A stretch of 64,000 nt of DNA from Fluoribacter dumoffii NY 23 (GTDB taxonomy: Bacteria; Pseudomonadota; Gammaproteobacteria; Legionellales; Legionellaceae): assembly GCF_000236165.1 (NCBI RefSeq), contig NZ_CM001373.1:2091893-2155892 (forward strand). Reading direction: 5' to 3'. The notes beneath the pieces were generated by a model, which saw only the letters and a program-made list of their open reading frames with translations, ran no database searches and was not told where the DNA came from. Positions 18,557-28,900 of the stretch are shown piece after piece (the stretch's first letter is position 1; every line of letters begins with the position of its first letter). The position numbers and the translations under genes were made by a program.

Positions 18557-19579
18557 TTACAAAAACTCTCTTTGCAGTATTTCAGCAATTTGTACCGCAT
18601 TGGACGCAGCACCTTTGCGAATATTATCTGCAACAACCCACAAATTTAATCCGTTAGGATGGGAAATGTCTTGGCGAATTCGGCCTACAAAAACCTCATC
18701 ATGGCCTACAGCATTTTTTAGGGCAGTTGGATAACTCGCTTTACCCACATTATCAATTACCTTGACTCCTGGGGCTTTAGAGAGAATTTTACGTGCTTCT
18801 TCTGCAGTTAAAGGTTTTTTTAATTCCAGATGGATGGCTTCAGAATGTCCGTAAATAACCGGCACTCTAACGGCTGTGGGGTTAACCATAATGCGCTCAT
18901 CTTCCATAATTTTACGTGTTTCCCATACCATCTTCATTTCTTCACGGGTATAACCATTTTCTTCAAACTGGTCAATATGCGGGATTGCATTAAAAGCAAT
19001 CTGTTGTGGGTATACATTGACATTGGCAGGCCTGCCATTCAAAAGATCCCCTACTTGCGAAACAAGTTCACTAATAGCTTTCTTGCCAGTACCTGAAACA
19101 GATTGGTAGGTTGCCACATTAATCCGGGCAATTCCTGCCGCATCATGGATAGGTTTCAGGGCTACAACCATCTGGATCGTTGAGCAATTAGGGTTGGCAA
19201 TAATGCCTCTGTTCTTATATTCCACAATACGGTGAGAATTGACTTCGGGAACTACTAAAGGGATATCGTTCTCATATCGAAAGCAGGAACTGTTATCCAC
19301 TACCACACATCCACTAGCTGCAGCCTTAGGAGCATATTCTTTGGATACCGAACCGCCTGCTGAAAACAAAGCGATATCTGCTTTGCTGAAATCAAACTCA
19401 GCCAAGTCTAAAACATCCAGCTGCTCATTTCTAAATTCTACTGTTTTGCCAACAGAGCGAGAACTGGCTAAGGGATAAAGATTTTTTACAGGAAAATCCC
19501 GTTCTTCCAATACCGTTAAAAAAGTTTCGCCAACTGCACCTGTTGCACCAACTATGGCTATATTTAATTCTCTGCTCAT
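18557..19579 (-). CDS. asd: Aspartate-semialdehyde dehydrogenase
   Basis: Reduces aspartyl phosphate to aspartate semialdehyde, the branch point to lysine/diaminopimelate, threonine and methionine. 340 aa from the ATG at 19579, which is preceded by AGAGGTC; an upstream TTG at 19603 is less likely. N-terminal NADP site IVGATGAVG, active-site Cys in NPNCSTIQ, substrate Arg/Glu region TYQSVSGTGKKA, and C-terminal HxxxH-like segment. Gram-negative-type enzyme. Next upstream on the same strand are aroC and prmB, but 160 bases separate asd from aroC. Confidence 0.96.
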   Translation of the reverse strand: MSRELNIAIVGATGAVGETFLTVLEERDFPVKNLYPLASSRSVGKTVEFRNEQLDVLDLAEFDFSKADIALFSAGGSVSKEYAPKAAASGCVVVDNSSCFRYENDIPLVVPEVNSHRIVEYKNRGIIANPNCSTIQMVVALKPIHDAAGIARINVATYQSVSGTGKKAISELVSQVGDLLNGRPANVNVYPQQIAFNAIPHIDQFEENGYTREEMKMVWETRKIMEDERIMVNPTAVRVPVIYGHSEAIHLELKKPLTAEEARKILSKAPGVKVIDNVGKASYPTALKNAVGHDEVFVGRIRQDISHPNGLNLWVVADNIRKGAASNAVQIAEILQREFL

Positions 19580-19741
19580 TGTTTGACCTCTTCTGAATTC
19601 CAAGTTCTCTCGCCCCGGTATCGGGAGAAATACACTGGATTATCATTAACTTATCATCCCTTATTCACCCTTTTGGGTGCAGGGATATTAATCCTTCCCT
19701 TATGGATAGAGTCAGAGGATTTTCGCCCCTGCGCACTGTTT

Positions 19742-20806
19742 CTAAAAGGATGAGTGAAGCGCCTTATTTCTCAAATAGTGATCCATTAAGACCAAAGCCA
19801 TCATGGCTTCAGCTATAGGAACAGCCCTGATTCCCACACAAGGATCATGCCGTCCCTTGGTTACGACAGTTACCTCTTCCCCTGAAACATTAACTGTCTT
19901 TCCCGGAGTTGTGATACTTGATGTGGGCTTTAATGCAATACTCACTTCTATATTTTGCCCGGTAGAAATACCACCCAAAATTCCGCCGGCATTATTGCTT
20001 AGAAACCCATCCCGGGACATTTGATCACGATGTATGGAACCTAACTGGTTCACCGCCGCAAATCCTGCTCCAATTTCAACCCCTTTAACCGCATTGATTG
20101 ACATCATAGCATAAGCCAGGGTGGCATCCAGTTTATCGAATACAGGATCACCCAATCCCAAGGGGACATTCTTTGCAATCACTTTAACCCGCGCACCCAC
20201 AGAGTCGCCTTGGCGTCTTAAATGGTCAATAGCATCCGCAAGATCCTGAACTTGCGTGGTGTTAGGACAAAAGAAAGGGTTATTATTAATTTGTGACTCA
20301 TCTATAAAGTCTAAAACCAAATCACCCATTTGCTGCAAATATCCTACAATTTCCAAATTTAAATGCCGCTGTAAATACAAGCGTGCGATAGCACCTGCTG
20401 CCACTCGTGCTGCAGTCTCCCGTGCCGATGAACGCCCACCGCCTCGATAATCCCTGTGCCCGTATTTATGATGATAAGTAAAATCCGCATGGCCTGGACG
20501 GAACAAATTCTTAATTTCTTCATAGTCGCGAGATCGCTGATCGGTATTCTGAATCAACAAGGCAATGGGTGCACCGGTAGTTTTACCTTCAAACACGCCT
20601 GAAAGAATGTGTATTTTATCCTCTTCCCTGCGCTGTGTTGTGTATTTGGATTGCCCCGGCTTTCGTTTATCCAAAAAGGGTTGAATATCCTCTTCCCGCA
20701 GCATAAATCCCGGAGGACAGCCATCAACTACACATCCAATAGCCGGGCCATGGCTTTCACCAAAAGTAGTTACCGTAAATAAAGTTCCAAACGTATTACC
20801 GGACAT
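19742..20806 (-). CDS. aroC: Chorismate synthase
   Basis: Last step of the shikimate pathway, FMN-dependent removal of phosphate from EPSP. 354 aa, full length. Family signatures are visible: [18 protein letters not shown] near the N-terminus, [16 protein letters not shown] in the middle and [17 protein letters not shown] near the C-terminus. The ATG overlaps the end of prmB by 11 bases, so the two are translationally coupled, an order common in gammaproteobacteria. Confidence 0.97.
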   Translation of the reverse strand: MSGNTFGTLFTVTTFGESHGPAIGCVVDGCPPGFMLREEDIQPFLDKRKPGQSKYTTQRREEDKIHILSGVFEGKTTGAPIALLIQNTDQRSRDYEEIKNLFRPGHADFTYHHKYGHRDYRGGGRSSARETAARVAAGAIARLYLQRHLNLEIVGYLQQMGDLVLDFIDESQINNNPFFCPNTTQVQDLADAIDHLRRQGDSVGARVKVIAKNVPLGLGDPVFDKLDATLAYAMMSINAVKGVEIGAGFAAVNQLGSIHRDQMSRDGFLSNNAGGILGGISTGQNIEVSIALKPTSSITTPGKTVNVSGEEVTVVTKGRHDPCVGIRAVPIAEAMMALVLMDHYLRNKALHSSF

Positions 20807-21713
20807 TAAAGTACTCGTTTAGCTGTTGCTTCGTTAATAAAAATACACCTTGCCCGCCATGACTCATTTCAAGCCAGGTAAAAGGCACATGCGGAAATGC
20901 CTCGCATAAAGCCTCTTCACTATTTCCTACTTCTACAATCAGGATACCTTCTTCATTTAAATAGTCATGGGCCTCATGAAGAATCGTTTCAACAATCGCT
21001 AATCCATTATTACTGGTTTCCAAAGCCAAAACAGGCTCATGACGAAATTCATCAGGCAAAGTTTGCATCTCTTCCTTACCCACATAAGGAGGATTACTGA
21101 CAATTAAATCATAGCCTACCTTCGGCACTTTGGAAAAACAATCGGATTCAATTAAAGTAAGTTGATCTTCAACACCTAACTGCTCTCGATTAATCGCAGC
21201 AACAGCGAGGGCTTCGCTGGAAATATCCACCGCATCGACCTGCGCCTCTGGAAAGGCATAACAACAAGCTATGGCGATACACCCACTGCCCGTACATAAA
21301 TCCAAAATACGATGCACTTTATCGGCATCGATCCAGGGAGAAAATTCATTTTTAATCAGTTCTGCTATAGGAGAGCGAGGGATAAGGACCCGTTCATCCA
21401 CATAAAATGGAATATCACAAAAATAAGCTTCTTTGATTAAGTAAGGCACCGGGACTCGTTGGTTAATCCGCTTTTCCAATTGTTGGTACAAATATTTTTT
21501 TTCACTTGTAGTTAAACGTGCATTAAGCCAATTCGATTCCAAATCATAGGGCAAAGACAAGCTTCGCAGAATTAATGAATGCATATCATCCCAGGCATTA
21601 TCGGTGCCATGGCCGTAATATAAATTGGCATCAATGGCGCAAGACACACTAAAGCGTAAAAAATCCAAAATCGTGACTAACTCTTCCGTTTCCTTAAGTA
21701 TATAATTGCTCAT
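20796..21713 (-). CDS. prmB: Ribosomal protein L3 glutamine methyltransferase
   Basis: SAM-dependent N5-methylation of a glutamine in ribosomal protein L3. 305 aa. Motif [19 protein letters not shown] and the catalytic NPPYV (in [12 protein letters not shown]) mark the HemK/PrmB group; the longer N-terminal domain (about 130 residues) and the aroC neighbour distinguish it from PrmC at 44246. First gene of a prmB-aroC pair. Confidence 0.95.
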   Translation of the reverse strand: MSNYILKETEELVTILDFLRFSVSCAIDANLYYGHGTDNAWDDMHSLILRSLSLPYDLESNWLNARLTTSEKKYLYQQLEKRINQRVPVPYLIKEAYFCDIPFYVDERVLIPRSPIAELIKNEFSPWIDADKVHRILDLCTGSGCIAIACCYAFPEAQVDAVDISSEALAVAAINREQLGVEDQLTLIESDCFSKVPKVGYDLIVSNPPYVGKEEMQTLPDEFRHEPVLALETSNNGLAIVETILHEAHDYLNEEGILIVEVGNSEEALCEAFPHVPFTWLEMSHGGQGVFLLTKQQLNEYFNVR

Positions 21714-21886
21714 GGGACTTCAATTCTCATTCAGAAAAAGTACAAATTGTACCCTATGTTAATCAACAAAAGTAGCCTCGGCAAAGCAAACAACAATCGC
21801 CTTCCCCTCAATTGCATGCAAAAGATGTAAGCAGCAGCGCAACCTGGGTTATACTTCAATTATCACGTAATCATTTTTAGTTAACT

Positions 21887-22432
21887 ATGGCTGATGATTT
21901 TTTGTCTGACGAAGATAAAGCCTTGTTCCGCGAATTCATGCGCTCGGTAAAACCATTGGAAGAACAATCAAAAAGGGTAAAAGTATCCAAACCCAAGCCT
22001 CCCATTCGGCCTAAAAAAACTATCCGCCAGGAAGTACAGGAAAAAAAAGAGTATTACTTATCCGATATGATTGTGGATACAGTCCTTTCTGAAACAATCC
22101 TTTCCTATGCCCATCCCAGTCTTTCCAGCCAACGGTTTAAGGCATTAAGAAATGGAACTATTCCCTGGGAAGCGCGGCTGGATTTACATGGCTTAAAAAG
22201 TGAAAGTGCCCGTGATACCTTGTGCCAATTTATTCAAGGCCAGGCAGAAAACAACAAAAGATGTATCCTTATTATACATGGTAAAGGCGGTTACCAGGGG
22301 GCGCCCCCAGTGATCAAAAATTTATTAAATCGCTGGTTACCTCAGTTTGCAGAGGTTTTGGCATTCCACAGTGCCTTGCCCAGGGATGGAGGAAATGGCG
22401 CCGTTTACGTGCTGCTGAAAAGAAACAGGTAA
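21887..22432 (+). CDS. Smr-domain nuclease-like protein (intact motifs)
   Basis: 181 aa. A charged N-terminal part (about 60 residues) is followed by a Smr domain with LDLHGLKSESARDTLCQF, IIHGKG and GGNGAVYVLLKR, as in E. coli SmrA/SmrB-type proteins; SmrB cleaves mRNA at collided ribosomes, SmrA is DNA-active in vitro. The linker-type N-terminus is closest to the SmrB/YfcN group, but I do not assign the subtype. Divergent from prmB. The 17584 gene is a degenerate paralog of it. Confidence 0.88.
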   Translation: MADDFLSDEDKALFREFMRSVKPLEEQSKRVKVSKPKPPIRPKKTIRQEVQEKKEYYLSDMIVDTVLSETILSYAHPSLSSQRFKALRNGTIPWEARLDLHGLKSESARDTLCQFIQGQAENNKRCILIIHGKGGYQGAPPVIKNLLNRWLPQFAEVLAFHSALPRDGGNGAVYVLLKRNR

Positions 22433-22552
22433 GTGCGCCCAAGATGTGGGCGGGTATAAAGCACATGGAAACCAGTTTTGCTGTTCCTTTACTTGCGTTC
22501 ATGGCTTATTCTGAGGATAATTCGCTTCATTAGTAAAATATCAAGAGAGAAT

Positions 22553-22972
22553 ATGGAACACTTAGGTCAATTTATCATAAACCATTGGCAATTATGGCTT
22601 GCCTTTATCGTTATTTTATTACTCACATTCATCAACGAGCTAATCACCCAAAAAAAGAAAGCAAAGGAAATCACCCCTCAAGTTGCTGTCGATTTAATCA
22701 ATAATGAAAATGCGGTGGTCGTCGACTTGCGTGACAAAGAAGCTTTTACTCAAGGGCATATTATTGATTCAATCCATGCCAAGAGCGAAGAGTTTGAGCA
22801 AAAGAAAATGGATAAATATAAGAATAAACCCATTATTTTGGTTGCTACCCGAGCTATCGATGCTCAGACCCTTGCCAGTAAAATCCGGGGTCAAGGTTAT
22901 CAGCCTCATGTACTTGGCGGTGGGATTGCTGCATGGCAAAACGCTGATTTGCCCCTGGTAAAAGGAAAATAA
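22553..22972 (+). CDS. Membrane-anchored rhodanese-like protein (YibN type) without catalytic Cys
   Basis: About 139 aa from the ATG at 22553 (AAGAGAGA ahead). One transmembrane helix (residues 12-28) then a cytosolic rhodanese fold: VVVDLRDKEAFTQGHIIDSI and VLGGGIAAWQNADLPLVKGK. The active-site loop that normally holds the sulfur-carrying Cys reads VATRAIDAQTLA, so thiosulfate transferase activity is unlikely. It heads yibN-grxC-secB-gpsA, an order conserved with E. coli. A start at 22478 would give an unlikely N-terminus. Confidence 0.88.
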   Translation: MEHLGQFIINHWQLWLAFIVILLLTFINELITQKKKAKEITPQVAVDLINNENAVVVDLRDKEAFTQGHIIDSIHAKSEEFEQKKMDKYKNKPIILVATRAIDAQTLASKIRGQGYQPHVLGGGIAAWQNADLPLVKGK

Positions 22973-22976
22973 ACCG

Positions 22977-23231
22977 ATGGCTGAAATAATTATATACAGT
23001 ACCACTTATTGTCCCTACTGTATTCGCGCCAAAGAGCTATTGCAACAAAAGAATGTTTCATTTACAGAAATTCGTATTGATGTACAACCCGAATTACGCG
23101 CTGAAATGATAGCAAAAAGCGGCAGACGTACCGTACCGCAAATTTTTATTAATGGCCAACATATTGGTGGCTGCGATGATTTATATGCCCTGGAAGACCA
23201 GGGAAGACTTGATCAATTACTAAGAGGATAG
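22977..23231 (+). CDS. grxC: Glutaredoxin 3
   Basis: 84-residue thiol-disulfide reductant of the cytosol using glutathione. Active site CPYC (C12, C15), the cis-Pro segment TVPQIFI and the glutathione-binding GGCDDLYAL are all present. Starts 4 bases after the rhodanese-like gene and is followed 7 bases on by secB, so part of one operon. Confidence 0.96.
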   Translation: MAEIIIYSTTYCPYCIRAKELLQQKNVSFTEIRIDVQPELRAEMIAKSGRRTVPQIFINGQHIGGCDDLYALEDQGRLDQLLRG

Positions 23232-23238
23232 CAATATC

Positions 23239-23709
23239 ATGAGCGAACAAGCAAACCAGACGCAACAAAATCAAAATGAAACGCAATTCATGATCCAAAG
23301 GATTTATGTTAAAGATTTATCTTTTGAAACTCCTAATACACCAGCTGTATTCCAACAACAGTGGGAACCCGAGCTGAATCTTGAAATTAATACCAGCAAC
23401 ACCAAACTTGAAGAAGGTGTTTATGAAGTGGTTTTAACGGTGACTACGACAGTAAACAACAAGCAAACTACTGCATTTCTTGTTGAAGTGAAACAAGCGG
23501 GTATTTTCACCATCCAAGGCGCTCCAGAAAATCAACTGGATCATTTATTGAATAGTTTCTGCCCCAATATTCTGTTCCCTTATGCCCGCGAAGCGATTAC
23601 CTCGCAAGTAATTCGTGGCAGTTTCCCACAACTTGTATTGGCTCCTATTAATTTTGATGCTCTGTACATGCAACAACTTGCAGAGAAGCAAAAACAAGAG
23701 CAAGCCTAA
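23239..23709 (+). CDS. secB: Protein-export chaperone SecB
   Basis: Cytosolic tetrameric chaperone that keeps preproteins unfolded and delivers them to SecA. 156 aa, the family length; [14 protein letters not shown] at the N-terminus and [27 protein letters not shown] near the C-terminus are SecB signatures. Distal to grxC in a compact operon. Confidence 0.97.
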   Translation: MSEQANQTQQNQNETQFMIQRIYVKDLSFETPNTPAVFQQQWEPELNLEINTSNTKLEEGVYEVVLTVTTTVNNKQTTAFLVEVKQAGIFTIQGAPENQLDHLLNSFCPNILFPYAREAITSQVIRGSFPQLVLAPINFDALYMQQLAEKQKQEQA

Positions 23710-23890
23710 ACCTCTAAGTTAAGGTTGTTGGCGCGACAGACAATAAATTTCTGTTCCCCTCACCCTGGCCTTTCCCCTTCTCCATGGAAAGGTCCGGGAG
23801 GCACGAGGCGATAACCTAAAGACAAAACGGTTCATTTCCTCTTTTTGGAAAGAAAAAACGTGCAGTTTATTAACACCCGTACCTGCTCAA

Positions 23891-23919
23891 TTGACAATTT
23901 ATGTCTGAAGACATTAACT
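23891..23919 (+). promoter_or_regulatory. Candidate promoter of gpsA
   Basis: A perfect TTGACA at 23891-23896, 17-base spacer and TTAACT at 23914-23919 (three of six). The 271-base gap between secB and gpsA has no gene, so gpsA may have its own promoter here. Confidence 0.35.
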
Positions 23920-23980
23920 TAATCATGGAGCGTTACTTCCGCTTCCATATAATTATTTTTAAACTCTTGTAAGAACCTAA

Positions 23981-24970
23981 ATGAATCAAAAGACCATAGC
24001 TATATTAGGTGCCGGATCCTGGGGCACTGCAGTTGCAATTCACCTGGCCAAGGTAGGGCATCGTGTGTTGTTGTGGGGGCATGATCCACAGCATATTGCA
24101 CTCATGCGGGAAAAAAAAACAAACCCTCATTACCTGCCTGATATAACTTTTCCTGATACGTTGGAACCCTTGGCAGATTTTGATCAATGCCTCAGGGAAG
24201 CCCATTACGTGATTATCGCTGTTCCTTCTCACGCCTTTGCGGAGATTATTGCAAAAATTAAAAAGCCACCCCACGGTTTAGCCTGGTTGACTAAAGGTGT
24301 GGATCCACAAAGCCACCAGCTATTGAGTGATTTGGTAAGTAAAACTTTTGGTTCCTCTTTTCCTCAAGCGATTATTTCGGGTCCATCCTTTGCCAAAGAA
24401 GTAGCCCGCTTTTTACCTACTGCAGTAACTTTAGCTTCAAATAACCTGGAATATCAAAAAAGCATCCGTGCGCTGCTCCATCACCATAATCTTCGTGTCT
24501 ATATGACCGATGATTTAATTGGAGTTCAGATTTGCGGGGCCATTAAAAATGTCCTGGCTATTGGTTGCGGGATCAGTGATGGTTTAGGGTATGGCGCTAA
24601 TGCCAAAGCTGCCTTAATAACGCGTGGCTTGGCAGAAATGGAACGTCTGGGTCTGGCTCTGGGAGCACGAGCAGAAACCTTTCTGGGCTTGGCAGGGGTC
24701 GGCGATTTAGTACTAACCTGCACCGATGATCAGTCGCGAAACCGGCGCTTTGGTCTCCTATTAGGGAAAAATATCAGTATTCCGGACGCGGAAAAACAAA
24801 TTGGCCAAGTTGTGGAAGGAAAATACAATGCTTCCCAGGTTTGCTTCCTCGCCCATCAATATCAGGTGGAAATGCCCATATGTGAGCAAATTAATGCGCT
24901 GTTACAAGGGAAAATTAGTCCAAAACAGGTGGTGCAAAATTTAATGAGCCGCCCGCCCCGTGAAGAATAA
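23981..24970 (+). CDS. gpsA: NAD(P)H-dependent glycerol-3-phosphate dehydrogenase
   Basis: Makes sn-glycerol 3-phosphate for phospholipid synthesis (used by PlsY, whose gene starts at 63596). 329 aa. NAD(P)-binding ILGAGSWGTAVAIHLA, catalytic Lys in GAIKNVLAIGCGISDGLGYG, and the C-terminal GLAGVGDLVLTCTDDQSRNRRFG of the family are present. Distal to secB as in E. coli. Confidence 0.96.
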   Translation: MNQKTIAILGAGSWGTAVAIHLAKVGHRVLLWGHDPQHIALMREKKTNPHYLPDITFPDTLEPLADFDQCLREAHYVIIAVPSHAFAEIIAKIKKPPHGLAWLTKGVDPQSHQLLSDLVSKTFGSSFPQAIISGPSFAKEVARFLPTAVTLASNNLEYQKSIRALLHHHNLRVYMTDDLIGVQICGAIKNVLAIGCGISDGLGYGANAKAALITRGLAEMERLGLALGARAETFLGLAGVGDLVLTCTDDQSRNRRFGLLLGKNISIPDAEKQIGQVVEGKYNASQVCFLAHQYQVEMPICEQINALLQGKISPKQVVQNLMSRPPREE

Positions 24971-25005
24971 CTATACCCGGGTTAAATAGCTTAACCCGGG
25001 TATAG
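24971..25005. terminator. Perfect 15-bp palindrome between gpsA and murI
   Basis: CTATACCCGGGTTAA and its exact reverse complement around a 5-base centre (ATAGC), starting right at the gpsA stop. It sits between convergent genes and probably forms a bidirectional terminator, but no clear T-run follows on either strand. The core matches other intergenic palindromes of this window. Confidence 0.55.
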
Positions 25006-25068
25006 TAGTGATTGACAATTCAATTCAGCTTTGTTTTCACCAAGCGCTGGTCTCGTCTGAGATGGATT

Positions 25069-25884
25069 TTAGGATTTAACATCCACCAGCTCAATATCTC
25101 CCTCTGCCAGACGCTCACCTAAAAATATCTCGCCTACGATCTGGAATCGTTTAATGGAGTCGGTGACCAGATAATTTACTTTACGCTTGATGGAAGGTGA
25201 TTCATTCAGTAAATCCTGCTTTTGCAGCAACTGATACAATGCCTGCGAAGTTGCATGCGCCGAGTCGACTACAGTAACCCCTTGAGGCAGCAAACTGCTC
25301 AACAAAGGTTTAAATACTGGAAAATGGGTACATCCCAAGAGCACAGTATCTTCATTGGTAAACCCATCCAGGTAATGTTTTAACGCCTCACGTGCTACCT
25401 GATTATTCACCATCCCTTCTTCTGCCAGGGCAACCAAAACACTGCACGCTCGGGTATTGATTATGGCTTGGGGCAAGTGCTGGATAATAAGCTGTTGGTA
25501 TGCATTTGATGCAATCGTTGTTTCAGTAGCTAAAACAATAATACGTTTGTTTTCTGTTGCTGCAACTGCTGCTGCAGCTCCCGGGGCAACTACCCCAAGC
25601 ACCGGCATATCAGGCAGCATTTCCTGCAAGTAGGGCAACGCGGCAGTAGTTGCAGTATTACAGGCTATCACTAAAGCCTTAATCTGCCGCTCTACCAGCA
25701 ATTTTGCCATTTGCATGGCATATTGTTTTACCGTATCCGGGCTTTTTGTTCCGTAGGGAAGCCGGGCGGTATCCCCTAGATAAATAAACGATTCTTGCGG
25801 CAATCCTTCTCGCAATGCACGCAAAACCGTCAGGCCGCCCATCCCTGAGTCAAAAACACCAATCGCCAGTTGGTTTGAATTCAA
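25069..25884 (-). CDS. murI: Glutamate racemase
   Basis: Cofactor-independent racemase that makes D-glutamate for peptidoglycan. 271 aa; the two catalytic cysteines are in VIACNTATTA and LLGCTHFPVF, and the N-terminal GVFDSGMGGLTVL is the usual signature. Start codon is TTG with a GGAGG just ahead. It begins only 17 bases after the stop of the large 25902 gene, so it is likely read on that mRNA. Confidence 0.95.
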   Translation of the reverse strand: MNSNQLAIGVFDSGMGGLTVLRALREGLPQESFIYLGDTARLPYGTKSPDTVKQYAMQMAKLLVERQIKALVIACNTATTAALPYLQEMLPDMPVLGVVAPGAAAAVAATENKRIIVLATETTIASNAYQQLIIQHLPQAIINTRACSVLVALAEEGMVNNQVAREALKHYLDGFTNEDTVLLGCTHFPVFKPLLSSLLPQGVTVVDSAHATSQALYQLLQKQDLLNESPSIKRKVNYLVTDSIKRFQIVGEIFLGERLAEGDIELVDVKS

Positions 25885-25901
25885 TTGCCTCCCCCTTATT
25901 T

Positions 25902-28900
25902 TTAGTCGTTACCCCCACTGCCGCCAAGAACTACCCTCGGCCCTTGTACTTTTACATCCTGTTCCACTTTGGTAGCAATATCATGACTTCTGCCTTCACT
26001 CAGTTTATCTCTAAAAAGTGTCGTGGCCGCTTTAACGCTTTTATCAGCTTCATTTCTTTTCTTGGGATCAACCAGCGCTTTAAACTCTTCTACTTTTTCA
26101 TCCACAATCCCTTTGGCGGAACCTTTGAACACGGTGGTATAAGCAGAGTTACTGGTATATCCTTTCCAATTTCTCTCCGCATCAGGCCTCCAGGGGGAAT
26201 TACCCCTGATTTCTATTTTATCCCGGGAGAATTTGGGGTGATGTTCACCTAAAACACATACGGCCGTCCATAAATAGCGTAACTCTTTATCTTTCTGGGG
26301 TCCGCCATTTACTCCTTTTAACCGAATCGGGCTTTTACCATCCCAGTCTTTGAGCAATGCTTTTGCCGCATCCATCATTTGCCCTGCCAATTCGCTGCTT
26401 TCATCAAATCCTTTAACGATACTCACCTTGACAGGTCTGGAAGGTGTTTCTTTTCCTGATAATACGGAACGAGGCTCCCCTTCAGGATGATAATCAACAA
26501 TAAATCGTCCGGTAAATTCTTTAGGGCCTCTTCCGGGAATATCTTTTGTATGAGTGGTATCGACACAAAGCACTTGACCTTTTTGCGGGATATCCTGAAC
26601 TTTAAAGTTGATTGAATTCTCATCAATGTTGGTAGAGATACCCGTCATATTATCATCGGGGACACGCTGCCTTTTTTGATGCGTGGCGGTTTTTAACTCA
26701 GTTTTATCAATTACAGAGTAACTATTAGTGGTATTGTCTTTGGATTCTGCAATAACGGTTGCCTGGCGGCTTACAATTTTATCGATTTGTGCTATTGTGC
26801 CGTCTTTGCCATTTATTTGCTTTTGTACCTCTTCATAAAATGCTAGCTGGGTTTCAATTTGTTTTATTTCTTCATCTAATTTGTCACTCAGTTTTTTTAC
26901 TTCTTTTGCTACCTCATCACTCAATCCTTGGGTAGTTTTTGGAACTTTATCCCGATAGACTTTAAGCTCTCTCTGTGCAGCCGCTAAATGCTCAAGAATC
27001 GTATCACATTGTTTTGACAACTCTTGATAATTCTGCTTTATTTCGGTGGCTTTATTTTTTGCTTTCACCTCATTGGCACCGCTAAATAAGCCAGGCAGTG
27101 AAGCTAGGTCTGTTGCAAGGTTTTTAAGATGTCCTTTATGTTTTTCAATGGAGGGACGGGCTTTTTCTATTCTCGCTACATCTTCATTGATATCTTTTAT
27201 AACTCTTTGCTTTTGAGTATCGGAACCAGATAACATTGTCTCAATTCTTTTGCCTTTTAATTCACTAAATACCTCTGGGGTAAACTCTCTACTCAATGCA
27301 TTTTTGAGGTTCCTCTTTTCTGTATCATTATTTGCATCTGCTTCTGGAATCAGTTTATCAAGAAAAGCATGCGCAGTGGCGCTTTTGGCAAATGTATGTT
27401 CATAGATTTTTTGAACATTATCCTTAGAATTCATGTCAACAGATGCATTATTTATGCTTACAGCAGTTTTTCCGGCTACCCTTAAGAGTATCTGTACAAA
27501 CCGCTCCTGGGTTGCGGACAATCCTCCAGCCGCAAGTACGGTAAATAAATCTCTATTCTTATTATGTGCATCTTTAATATTATCTTTTATTTTTGCCTTA
27601 GCTGGAGCGGCATCGAACGCAGTTGCATGTTCATTGGTAAATCCAAAAGCTTTATAAAAATCAGCATTGGTATTGGCAGCACCAATACACACTGTACTAA
27701 TATCATCAACAACCGTTTTTAAATTATTAACAAGAGCCAGATCTAAATCTTTATGAGTTAAAAGCTTGGCATTGATTTGATTAATCATTCCCTCATCAGG
27801 AACAATACGAGGATTTGAAAACCCCGCCAAAACCTTGGCTATTTCAGGATTATGAATTTTTTTAAACAAAGCTGCTTTTTGATTTTCATTGGCCAAATCC
27901 GTAAGAACAAGCGAACGCCCCTGAGCATCTTGACCTCCCAAATGGAATTTGAGCTCTTCAACAGTTTTTGCACTAATCAGTATTTCATGCTTATTATCTT
28001 TTAATAGTTCTTCTTGTTTTGCATTCGGTAACTCTTTAAATACTTCAATTAATTCCTGATGCGCTGCTGCACCTAGCCGAGATTTTTCTACTGCTGCTGT
28101 AAAATCTTGCTCGCGCTTCTCACGTGCTTTGAGCTCCAACTGTTCACGGAGAGCTTTTCTAATTTCGGGCAGATCTTCTTTTTTAAGAAAATCAAATGCA
28201 TTGGGATCTCCAACCTTACCCGCCATCAATGTTTTGAATTTCTCTAAATTACCGGCAGCCTCGTGCAGCTTTTCCATATCAAGCTGAGTACTCGTTGTAC
28301 TTAATTTATTAATTATGTTTTTGGTTAGCGCGATTTTAATGGTAGTTGCATTATCATCAGTTAAAGCCCTCTTAGTAATAGCCTTGTCCTCGGCATCTGT
28401 AACTAGTTGATCTAAACTATTATTTAGTGTGGATTTATTTGCTGCTTTTAATGCAGCGATTAAGTCTCCATCATTAATATCTACATCAACAGATAATATC
28501 TGGGCTTTTAGATAGTGTTCACTTAATTTTTGTTGATATACCTTTCCAAGTTCGTCTTTTTTCCCATCTTCCAAATCTTTTATTCTGTCCCTGTAGGCGT
28601 TCTGGGGAGTTTCTTCTAAATTATCAACCAATTCATCCAGAAAATCTTTTGAATCAGCTTCTTTAAGAAAATCTTTCGTTGCTAATACTTCTGCGCCAGT
28701 AGCTTTACTTATAAATTTCTGAAATTGACCCTCAAACTCAGTAATGGCTTTTTGATCAAGCAACGCTTCGCTGCGTTTAACGGCTTCAGCAACAACTTCA
28801 TCTTTCAGTTGAAAATCCAAGGCATCAAGAATGTCATCTACTGTTTTTCCTGGGGGAAGCGTAATTCCTCCTGCATTAACAAGCGCTTTCGCCGCTGTTT

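Noticed and set aside
18445..18657. Plus-strand frames over the end of asd
   Set aside because: They overlap asd and its terminator and have no ribosome site or family match.
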